NCBI GenBank assembly: GCA_013397075.1 | Contig: VWZS01003477.1 | Coordinates: 806,001-870,000 of the forward strand | DNA from: Rhabdornis inornatus | Lineage: Eukaryota; Chordata; Aves; Passeriformes; Rhabdornithidae | Length of the DNA: 64,000 bases | Direction of reading: 5' to 3' | Part shown: positions 35,501 through 43,459 of the stretch, in pieces | Layout: every line of letters begins with the position of its first letter | Numbering within the stretch: position 1 is the first letter of the stretch | Position numbers and translations under genes: made by a program | Notes under the pieces: model-generated | What the model saw: only the letters and a program-made list of their open reading frames with translations | What the model was told of the DNA's origin: nothing | The model's database searches: none

Positions 35501-37467
35501 CGGTAAAAAAAGAGAAAAAACACAAAATGTGCGCAAGGAAACAGCAAGGCTGCTTGCCAGGTAAGGGCAGCCATGGGCTCCTGCACTCCCCACAGTGCTA
35601 CAGCAGCGGTACAAGGCTGCTCCAGAGGCTGTGAGATCCCAAACGCCTGTTCCCACTAGGCAGAATCCCTTCATTCATCCCTTCATGACGGTCCTGGAGG
35701 GGCCTCTCGGCCACTCTCTCGACCAACCACCTCTGTCACCAACACTGCTGTGCTGCAAAGCACTTCTCTCAGCTCTACCAGCTCTCTACTTAATTTAGTC
35801 ACTTCAGCCAAGGTGTTCGGGAGTTTTGGGGCTGGGCAGACAGGTGCTCAGACACACCAGCAGCACTTTAAACTCCACTTCCTCTGCAAACGGCGCCATG
35901 GAGTCCTCGGGTGGGCACAGAGCCCTTCCCACACACCTGAGCTCCACGGTCAGCCTGCAGANCTGGGCCGGGCCGGGCGAGGGAAGGGGAAACAGGGACA
36001 CGGGCAGGGCGGGCTCGGCCTGTCCCCGCCCCGCCGAGCCCGCCGGGCTCCGGCTCTGCCCCTGGCGGCGCCCGGCCGGCACCGCCGCCCCTGAGCGCTT
36101 CCTCTTCCCCGCCGGCCGCCCTGGGCTCGTCCCCATCGGTGCCGCTCCATCTGGTTGCTCGGCCACGAACTGTCCCCTGGATTTTAAGGATTTTAAGAAA
36201 ATGAAGTAACTGCCTAAGGCCTTGGCCGACGTCCCGCCGTGCTTTCCCCCGCCCCGGGCCCCGCCGGCTCCTCCCCCGGCCGCCCCGTCAGCCTCTCCCG
36301 GCAGCGGANTAATTCTGAAAAGAACAGGTGTCAGAAAGCATTGGCTTGATTAGATACATGTTGGTTTGTTTTGCAAATACTGCAATTACAGTTCGCCATA
36401 GCTCTGCCACAAAGCTACCCTCATTTTCATATTGTAAATAATTATGTGTCCCATTTGAAGTCTCACAGGAAGTACTTGGTAGAGCATGGAAAGGTGACAG
36501 CAAAACATGCTTACAGCCAAAGGGCCTGAACCAGCGAACACTTATGGAACAAAGATTTCATTGAGCCTCTGAATTAAAATTACCTGAAGGATCAGAGCTT
36601 TAGGTTCTCTTAAGAGCAAAGCACACTTGATTAATAGTGATAACGGTAAAAAAAGAGAAAAAACACAAAATGTGCGCAAGGAAACAGCAAGGCTGCTTGC
36701 CAGGTAAGGGCAGCCATGGGCTCCTGCACTCCCCACAGTGCTACAGCAGCGGTACAAGGCTGCTCCAGAGGCTGTGAGATCCCAAACGCCTGTTCCCACT
36801 AGGCAGAATCCCTTCATTCATCCCTTCATGACGGTCCTGGAGGGGCCTCTCGGCCACTCTCTCGACCAACCACCTCTGTCACCAACACTGCTGTGCTGCA
36901 AAGCACTTCTCTCAGCTCTACCAGCTCTCTACTTAATTTAGTCACTTCAGCCAAGGTGTTCGGGAGTTTTGGGGCTGGGCAGACAGGTGCTCAGACACAC
37001 CAGCAGCACTTTAAACTCCACTTCCTCTGCAAACGGCGCCATGGAGTCCTCGGGTGGGCACAGAGCCCTTCCCACACACCTGAGCTCCACGGTCAGCCTG
37101 CAGAGGGGCTCCGACCCAAACCACGGCTGTACGGGAGGCCACCACAGCATCCCCGCCTGCCCCGAGCGCTGCTTGCCGAGCGGAGCCCCCGGGCCGCGGG
37201 CACGGCCGGCCCGCCGCAGCTGTGCCGGCGCGACCACAGCGCTCTGCCTGCCGCTCACCAGAACCACTCGCTGCCGAAGCTGGGCACCGAGAACACGCCC
37301 CAGTGGATGAAGACACCGAACTTCGCCTCATCAAACCAGGCGGGCAGCGGCCGGGCGTCCAGTGAGCCCCAGGTGGGCTCGTAGCGGGGCCGGGCCTGCA
37401 GCAGCCCGGGCAGGGCCAGCCCCAGCAGCAGCAGCGCCGGAGCGGCGCGGCCGCCCGGGCCCGACAT
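26436..37467 (-). CDS. FUCA2: FUCA2, plasma alpha-L-fucosidase (complete, 7 coding exons)
   Basis: FUCA2 is a secreted GH29 enzyme that removes alpha-L-fucose from glycoconjugates. Exons on the minus strand: 37467-37259, 33669-33482, 31797-31458, 30844-30634, 29281-29091, 27943-27835, 26576-26436. They total 1389 bp, giving 462 residues and TAA (human 467). All introns are GT-AG and in phase. Residues 1-25 form a signal peptide ([15 protein letters not shown]). The catalytic domain carries [18 protein letters not shown], the HHEGF motif at the exon 2/3 join and WSDGDG at 221-226, whose first Asp (223) is the expected nucleophile. The family signature P-x2-L-x3-KWE-x-C is at 278-289; E287 is the likely acid/base by comparison with FUCA1. 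Sequons are N166-R-T, N234-S-T and N372-D-T. No disabling change is seen. The upstream flank is misassembled (see 35167-37689). Confidence 0.97.
27835..27943 (-). CDS. FUCA2: FUCA2 coding exon 6
   Basis: Encodes residues 380-416, [20 protein letters not shown] through LGETQ, the start of the C-terminal beta-sandwich. Acceptor CAACCAG, donor CAG|GTAAAA. Confidence 0.95.
29091..29281 (-). CDS. FUCA2: FUCA2 coding exon 5
   Basis: Encodes residues 317-380, [20 protein letters not shown] through NDTVTPGVW. Acceptor CACTTCAG, donor CTG|GTAAGT. Confidence 0.97.
30634..30844 (-). CDS. FUCA2: FUCA2 coding exon 4
   Basis: Encodes residues 246-316, [20 protein letters not shown] through YLAIEDLVK. It includes the GH29 signature ending KWENC. 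Acceptor TTCCCAG, donor AAG|GTACCG. Confidence 0.97.
31458..31797 (-). CDS. FUCA2: FUCA2 coding exon 3
   Basis: Encodes residues 133-246, from [20 protein letters not shown] to [11 protein letters not shown]. It holds the nucleophile motif WSDGDG and two N-glycosylation sequons. Acceptor CTTTTTAG, donor ACAG|GTACAT. Confidence 0.97.
32115..32167 (+). mobile_element. Degraded CR1 3' tail
   Basis: The sequence GACTTTTAAGGCCCCGTCCA, followed by a decayed ATTCT-CTA-type run, matches the typical CR1 3' end (CTTTAAGGTCCCTTCCAACC, then ATTCTATG repeats) with several changes. Only about 50 bp is recognisable. Confidence 0.55.
33482..33669 (-). CDS. FUCA2: FUCA2 coding exon 2
   Basis: Encodes residues 70-133, [20 protein letters not shown] through [16 protein letters not shown]. 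Acceptor TTTTGTAG, donor GAGG|GTAAGT. Confidence 0.97.
35167..35961 (+). repeat. 795-bp direct duplication, copy 1
   Basis: Same sequence as 36310-37104 (offset 1143) with one mismatch seen: T at 35253 versus C at 36396. It ends directly at the N at 35962. Probably an unmerged allelic contig overlap. Confidence 0.93.
35963..36308 (-). promoter_or_regulatory. GC-rich piece, probably the FUCA2 upstream promoter region, misplaced
   Basis: Very GC- and CpG-rich sequence bounded by single Ns. Its left 13 bp (35963-35975) repeat the last 13 bp before the N at 37532, and its right 157 bp repeat 37533-37689. It therefore fits between 37531 and 37690, that is, just upstream of FUCA2 exon 1. Its role as promoter is inferred from position and CpG content. 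Confidence 0.6.
36152..36308 (+). repeat. 157-bp direct duplication, copy 1
   Basis: Identical by eye to 37533-37689 (offset 1381). It ends at the N at 36309. Confidence 0.92.
36310..37104 (+). repeat. 795-bp direct duplication, copy 2
   Basis: Begins directly after the N at 36309. It continues without a break into FUCA2 exon 1 sequence, so this copy is the one linked to the gene start. Confidence 0.93.
37259..37467 (-). CDS. FUCA2: FUCA2 coding exon 1
   Basis: Encodes residues 1-70: signal peptide, then [20 protein letters not shown] and the [20 protein letters not shown] block. The start is ATG at 37467 with G at -3; the in-frame codon at 37494 is GTG. Donor TG|GTGAGC. The exon lies in unique sequence, bounded by the false-duplication edges at 37104 and 37532. 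Confidence 0.95.
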
Positions 37468-37532
37468 GGCGGTGGCGCGGCTCGGGCCGGACACGGCTCC
37501 GCGGGCCGCCGGACCGGGCTGGGCCGGGCCGN

Positions 37533-37689
37533 TGGTTGCTCGGCCACGAACTGTCCCCTGGATTTTAAGGATTTTAAGAAAATGAAGTAACTGCCTAAGG
37601 CCTTGGCCGACGTCCCGCCGTGCTTTCCCCCGCCCCGGGCCCCGCCGGCTCCTCCCCCGGCCGCCCCGTCAGCCTCTCCCGGCAGCGGA
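37533..37689 (+). repeat. 157-bp direct duplication, copy 2
   Basis: Begins right after the N at 37532 and runs on into the intergenic DNA toward PHACTR2. Confidence 0.92.
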
Positions 37690-38942
37690 TCTGCTGGATC
37701 TACAGCTGGACCCGGGCCTGAGCCTTGGATCTGCGGCCACTCCGCTCCAGAGGTGGCCTCGGCAGCCTGATGGGTTTGTCCCTCCGCCTGCTTCCGACCA
37801 CAGGCTCAGCTTCCCTCGCCCTCCCAAGAAGGACCCGGTGTAACATCGCTCTGCAGCTCCTTCCAGCCGGCTTGTACGCGGAGGCTTCCCGGGCAGAGAG
37901 GTGGCCCAAAGCGTCAAGGAAACGTCTCCCTTCGATCATTGGAATGGCCTGTGCGGAAGCTGCCTCAATTCAGTATATGGCACTTGGCGTTTGTGCTGCG
38001 GATCACGGGTGGCAGGCACATGCTTTAAAAGATACATCTTTCAGCAATTTGTTGCCTGAGCTGGTGGTTCTCCAGTCTTTCCTGATTCCCGAATTTTGTG
38101 TTTTTGCTTCAGCCCCAGCTGCCATGGGTCAGTCTTTGTGAAAAAATTTGGTTTTATCAGCAAATACTAACTTCCCATAATCATCATCACAAATGGAAAT
38201 TTATTTGGCAATCTCGTCAGAGCAGTTGAAAATGAATGAGCAGGCAACTGAATTAATCTCTCTCCAACTTGGAAGGATGTATACTTTACTACTGTTCTAT
38301 GGAAATAGGGCTTCAATTTCCAGAGCCATTAACCACAGCTGTTGCGTCTAATTCAAAAAATATTTAAAAGACTGTGAAAACAAGATGTACATGATTTTGT
38401 AATATTTTAATTTATATACCTTGATTAATATAATAAGTTACAGACAGATAAAAAACCATTGTGATTTCCAGCACATTATTTTTTCTGACTGACTGTTCAC
38501 ATTACTCTGATTTACCAAAGCACTCTGATATTGCAGCAGGAGCCTCTTCATATCTCTTTTACATTCACCGTTGACCTACTTTATGTCTTCTTTTTCCTTC
38601 ACCCCTTTAGGTGTCACTTTGCTTCTCAAAAGGAATCTTTAAATGCCTCTGACCTCTTGCTATGGTATCCTTTCTAGTTTATCTTTCAATTCCTTCATGT
38701 TCTCCTTTATGATCATAACAAAGGACTGAGACACTGAGCAGCTCCTTACTGTGGAAATTTTGAAGCATACATTCTGTACAGCATGACAAAGTTACAATTG
38801 CTCTGTAGCTCAAAATATTTGGAATAAAAAATTATTTTTAAAAAAGTCAGGGTCTGACCCAAAGCTCACTGATATGTCATAAACTTTGGTGAGGTTTGGA
38901 GCAGGGATTGTGTATTTCAATAGCAAACTTGATCCCACCTCT

Positions 38943-38967
38943 TAAATAAATAAATAAATAAATAAAA
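38943..38967. repeat. (AAAT)n microsatellite
   Basis: About six tandem AAAT units. Confidence 0.95.
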
Positions 38968-39716
38968 TTTTAAAAGAAGGGAAAATAAAAGTGGCAGACA
39001 TTTTAGTAAATAGCACTGATGAGTACACTTCTGATTAAGGCATAAACAGGTCCAGAAAATGTCTCCAGCCCATACACGGCCAGGTACTGAAATCCCTGGT
39101 GGGGAAAAAGCTCCTTGGTGTACGATCACATTTGTAATGATGCAAGCTGCAAAGGGTAAAAAATAAAAATAGCACATTGTCAGATTTTGGGAATTACACA
39201 GGGCTGGTGTGTGCAGCTGCAAAAAGCTCTCTAAGCATGGGTACGACGTTCCTGCCTGTGTGACCATGGAGCCTCTGGGCCCCATGAGAGGGGCTGTAAG
39301 CATGGAGCTCGCTGCCCTGCCCTGCCAGAAACCCCTGCCTCTCCCTCTCACAGCACAGTCCCGCTGGGAAAGCTCTGCGGCTGGGGAAGGAGCAGGCTGG
39401 TCTGTCAGCAGAGGGAAGAAGGAGAGGAAATAATGAAGGCAATTCCCTGAGAGAAGCTGAGCAGAAAAGACCTCTTGACCTGACTAATGGCTGACATATG
39501 AGACTCCTGTACTGGATCAATTGCTTCGACAAATGCAGGGGGTGACTGCTGGGAAGATCACAAAGTCCCTGTGCCTGGGGAGCTGCACGGACTCGGCATT
39601 GAGATGAACGCGCTTGCTTGCCCGTGTGGAAGAAGAAACCAGAAACTGAATTTCGCATGGACAAATTTCAGACTTGATAGATTTTGATTCAGACCTGGAG
39701 AGTCGTAGTTGTTAAA

Positions 39717-39760
39717 ATGCAGCCTGAATGCAACTTTCATGCAACCTGAATGCAACTTTC
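39717..39760. repeat. Tandem duplication of a 22-bp unit
   Basis: Two adjacent 22-bp units (39717-39738 and 39739-39760) sharing CCTGAATGCAACTTTC, with one difference between them. Confidence 0.9.
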
Positions 39761-39888
39761 ACAATGGATAACTAGATAATGCAACTCTGGATGCATTAAA
39801 AAGATAGGGTGCAGTCTCTTCTGTCTTCGTCATTGTGGCTGCATGGCAGCGAGGATTTTATTCATGGTAGAATGTAATATGACTTGCC

Positions 39889-40400
39889 TGTAAGAAGCGG
39901 TGTTGTTATAAATGAGAGACAAAGGTCTCGGTATTTAGCAAAATTTAGATTTCTTTATTGGATATAGACAGAGCAAGCAGCGCGCTGGGGAACGTGAGGG
40001 GTCACCGCCCACTCCACGCTCCACCGAACTCCGGCCCGTGGCCCCTTCTTATACTGTGGTTTCCCGCCGTAATCAATAACTTTTGTTTCTTTAGCTGTCA
40101 CGATTTTGCCAGGCAAGCAGTGGTGGTCGAATAAATATCCTTATCCCAATCCACAAATCTCCGGCGATAGTCAGTTGCACAGATAACCATCTAGCCTTTG
40201 TAGATAACCACCAGCGAAGTTCTGGGAGTCTGGTCCTTGAGATAGGCAGCATTGATCAGACAAAGGCAGGAAGGGCTATTGGGAAGTCTGATTTTGCATG
40301 CTGGTAGTAGATGCAACTTACTTGGAAAACATAACCTAACATAATATAACATGATATAACATAACATAACGTGATATAGCATAACATAATATAACATAAC
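39889..40400 (-). mobile_element. Probable solo LTR of an endogenous retrovirus
   Basis: Read on the minus strand the order fits an LTR: a TATA box (AGTATAAGAAGG, about 40060-40045), a GC-rich R-like segment, AATAAA at about 39961-39956, then a U5-like stretch ending in TATAACAACA at 39901 or slightly further, at a CTTACA at 39889. The other end probably lies in or near the ATAAC array. No gag, pol or env sequence is next to it, so it is likely a solo LTR. Exact ends and target-site duplication could not be fixed. Confidence 0.6.
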
Positions 40401-40401
40401 A
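40329..40401. repeat. (ATAAC)n-type imperfect pentamer array
   Basis: About 14 imperfect units of ATAAC/ATAAT/GTGAT type, at the presumed 5' (U3) edge of the minus-strand LTR. Confidence 0.85.
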
Positions 40402-40939
40402 AGGTGATTTTAAACAGAATGATTCTATCATATAATTTCCTTTATCTAGTGTCCATGCTTCACTTCAGAGCTTAGTATTCTGGTTTATACAACCCCCAAT
40501 GCTTTTGTGATTAACACGAATCTTTTATCAATTGTCACAGGTGTGAACATTAAATTCCCTTTTAAATATGCATCTTGTTGTAAAAGGGTTTCTGTAAAAC
40601 ACCAGGAAACGAAACCATGAAGCTTGATTTTGCTTCTGCCTAGGTCTGTGTGACTGATCTGAAAGGCAGGAGAGTACCTTCCTGCCGAAGTTAGTTAAGT
40701 CTTACATGCAACCCAATCCTTCAGAAAGATGGGGAGGGAGGTGATGGGGGGTGGGGGGAGGATATTTGACTCGTCTCTCGCGGTTCTTCTGCAGGGATGC
40801 GGTGCCTTGTGCAACCTTCCGGCTTTGCGGGGGAGAGGGCACCCTGTTACACAAAACAGAAGTGGTGGTGTGGGTTGCTTGGCTCTTTTTAACTGATTCT
40901 CTTTTATTTTTTTTTCTTTTTCCCCCGAGTGATGGCAAT

Positions 40940-41181
40940 GGCGGGAGCATGAAGACACCCCGGGGGATGGGTGCATCCGTGTACCCAACCCCCTACTTCG
41001 CTTTGTTCCTGTGCGAACACAGTATTTATGTTCCCAGAGACCCAAAATCGCCGCCGGCTGCCCGGCGGGGCGGTCGGAGGAGAGGGGCGGCTCTTCCTCT
41101 ACAAACTTTCCCTGTCCCCTCCCTCGCCGCCTCTCTCCCTCCTCTTCTCTCCTCCCTGCCTTTCTCGGCTCCCCGTCGACG
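40940..41181 (+). promoter_or_regulatory. GC-rich promoter and 5' UTR region of the candidate PHACTR2 exon
   Basis: Composition switches to GC-rich with many CpGs and C/T-rich tracts just upstream of the ATG at 41182. No clear TATA box is at a suitable distance. The promoter role is inferred from position. Confidence 0.5.
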
Positions 41182-41326
41182 ATGGCTGAGAGGCCAGGGA
41201 TCAGCGGGACAGCACCGCTGCCCGTCTGGTCCTTACCCGGTCCCCGCGGCCGCTCCCAAAGCGACATCTCCTCCTTCTCCTCCTCCCGGAGGACCTGCCT
41301 GCTGCGGTCCAGCGTGGGCGGCTCAG
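41182..41326 (+). CDS. PHACTR2: Candidate first coding exon of PHACTR2 (partial gene)
   Basis: PHACTR2 is a phosphatase and actin regulator that binds PP1 and G-actin through C-terminal RPEL repeats; none of those exons are in this window. The proposed exon encodes 48 residues, MAERPGISGTAPLPVWSLPG, then a Ser/Arg-rich stretch ending SSVGGS. It closes with a strong phase-1 donor, TCAG|GTAAGG. The ATG has A at -3. The link to PHACTR2 rests on three points: conserved gene order after FUCA2, correct strand, and the phase-1 split after a Ser. As I recall, known PHACTR2 first exons also end in Ser just before VDGLDKAS. I could not find the next exon here, so it is presumably beyond 64000. It could also be an exon of another transcript. 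Confidence 0.6.
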
Positions 41327-42910
41327 GTAAGGGAGAGGGAGGGAGGGAAGGGTCCTTGTGTCCGAGACCTCGGAGCCGAGCTGAATTTGGGGAAAGACAT
41401 CGTCGCTGGTATCCTGTCCTGTTCTCCCAGACGCAGGACTTGTCTTCTCTAGGTGTCCAGAGGTGTGGATTTCTGGGGTACGTGGTGCTTGACCTTCTCC
41501 TTAATAAGACGTTTGGAGAGTTCCAGGCTTTTTATACCCATGTTCACACAAATGAATGAGTGAATCATGGTAGCATCGTGGCTGTGCACCCATTTGCCAA
41601 AGCATCTCTGACTGCAAGGGCAGAAAAGTCCCAGGAAAGTTTCAGGGTATATTGCCAGGACATCAAAACTCCTCATTCTGCTGCTTCACACATTACACTT
41701 CAACTGCATGTCAGAATTTTACCTCGTGCCTTTGTACCTGCTTCGGGACTTTAATAGGTGAGAAAAAGCCTGTGAGTCAGAATCCCACCATCTTCCTTCG
41801 GGAGTCAGTCCCTGCAAGTGCACACAGGATGATTGGGTGTGGAAGCTGGTCCTTTGGGACAGAGTAGGCTTCCTGCAGGATTTGAAGAAGCTTTGCTATA
41901 TAAAATGAGAGGAAGTGAGGGTCCTAATTTACAGTGCAAATACTTGTAAGTCACCAAAGGGGCTGGGCTGTGCTTTGCTCAGTCTGTTTCCTGAGGTTGG
42001 ACACTAAGGAAAATGAAATTCTGGTCTCCATAGGCAAATCAACCCTGCTCTGTTGACTAGAAGAAGTCTGTAGGCACATACACCCTGGCGATGTTGGTAT
42101 TTCAGATGCACTCACACACTACTGCACAGAGGTACCCATGAAACACCAGCAGGGAGGCTCCAGAGTGCACTGAGAGATCTCCTCTGCTGCAGCACAAGAC
42201 AGCGCAGTGCATGATTGGGTCTGCAGCAGACCACAATGTTCTCTTATGTTTGTCCCTCAGGGAATCTTAAGATGAAGCAGAACATTTGCTTGGGGAAGAT
42301 CAAGTATACAGCTATGCCTGCCTGATGAGGAGAGAGGGAATGAAAGCTTGCTTAGTCACATAGAAGCAAGTAGATTCAGCTTATGGGGCCAGAGGCTGCT
42401 AGCAAAAACAACTCTGTGCCATTTTCTGTATAATTTTCTGTTCTACATTTTTGTGTGTCTACTTGAAAGTTATGGTAAAGAAGATTTGGGACAGGGAGGC
42501 AGGAGGAGGTTCTAGTCCTTCATAATGGACAACTTTTAGGTGTGAGGTGTATTTCAGCACGGCCCAGGGAGTGCTGTATGAAGAATGCCCTGGGACTGGA
42601 TGTGTACACCCCTGGATCCAGAGGGATCTCCACAGAGGGATCACCACAGAGGCTGACAAGATTGGGACCATATCAGTGTAAACTGTGTTTATTGGTGCCT
42701 TAAATACAAAGACTGCTGACAATGAGCAGGGTTCATTATGAGAGACTGGCAAATCTAGTGGAGGTAAAATGACAGTGTTTTCAAAGATGTGTTGTTATTT
42801 GTAGCTTCTTACACACGACATTTTAGTATCCCTGTTGCCTGAGTTGATTTTTTATTTTAGTGTTGAGGATGTGCTTCCTGCCACTAAGGAAGAAGTGTTG
42901 CTTTCTTTGC

Positions 42911-43006
42911 TGTTTTTTGTTGGTTGTGTTTTGTTTGATTCTTTTGGTTTGTTTTGGTTTTTTGTTTTTGTTTGTTTGGTTGTTTTTGTTTTTGTTTTTG
43001 TTTTGT
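42911..43006. repeat. (TTTTTG)n/(TTTG)n low-complexity tract
   Basis: Almost 100 bp of T and G only, apart from a few bases. It gives spurious Phe/Val/Cys-rich open frames on both strands. Confidence 0.9.
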
Positions 43007-43284
43007 CATATTTTCTTTAATTCTGTATTTTCTCCCTTGCTGCTTCCTGTATCTTTTTTCCAGCTGCCCATTGGACACAACAAAAACACTTACATATGGC
43101 CACACAACTGTTGATTCCGTCTTCAAAAAGGAAAGCATGCATTAAAGATGCAAAGCTGTTAAATTTTTAATATGGTGGTTAGAGAATTGGTTTTATACTG
43201 AGGTGCCATTAAAATAATGTGATTTTTCATTCCCCTGCTAACCTGGAGAACAATTGTAATGGGGAAAGAAATGTGAAGAAACAA

Positions 43285-43459
43285 TGAGTCATTATTTTTG
43301 CTTCTACCTTTTTCTCTAGCCATACCATTTGATTAAAGTAGGTGACTCATTTGCATCAGATGCTACGTGTGCTCCAACAGCTGCATGTATAGAAGAACAA
43401 TTTGCATTTTAAATAACCTGCAAAATGTTTGCTTTGTGCCTGTTCCTGAGACTGAGTCA
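43285..43459. promoter_or_regulatory. Candidate enhancer: three AP-1 sites and a POU octamer
   Basis: TGAGTCA at 43285-43291, TGACTCA at 43343-43349 and TGAGTCA at 43453-43459. An octamer ATTTGCAT at 43349-43356 shares one base with the middle AP-1 site. The motifs are seen directly; enhancer function is inferred. Confidence 0.4.

Larger units (their letters stand above)
33670..37258 (-). other. FUCA2 intron 1 as assembled, with a duplicated segment
   Basis: The apparent 3.6-kb intron contains a near-perfect second copy of its own exon-1-proximal 795 bp (35167-35961 versus 36310-37104) and an inserted GC-rich piece (35963-36308) that probably belongs upstream of exon 1. If corrected, the intron is about 2.4 kb. 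Confidence 0.75.
37690..41181. other. Intergenic region between FUCA2 and PHACTR2
   Basis: Divergent intergenic DNA. It contains an (AAAT)n microsatellite, a 22-bp tandem duplication, the probable solo LTR at about 39889-40400 and a GC-rich promoter zone after about 40940. No coding gene was recognised. Confidence 0.7.

Noticed and set aside
35399..36941. Two identical 91-codon and two identical 67-codon open frames
   Set aside because: They are copies of the same non-coding intron sequence inside the false 795-bp duplication.
37725..38141. 138-codon open frame on the plus strand upstream of FUCA2
   Set aside because: No recognisable domain, GC-rich at its start, and no splice or promoter support.
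40751..41452. 233-codon plus-strand open frame and a 190-codon minus-strand frame at 40695-41267
   Set aside because: They overlap the candidate PHACTR2 exon in other frames and consist of low-complexity Pro/Ser/Arg-rich translation of a GC-rich promoter.
42835..43145. Phe/Val/Cys-rich and Lys/Gln-rich open frames on both strands
   Set aside because: Translation of the T/G low-complexity tract.
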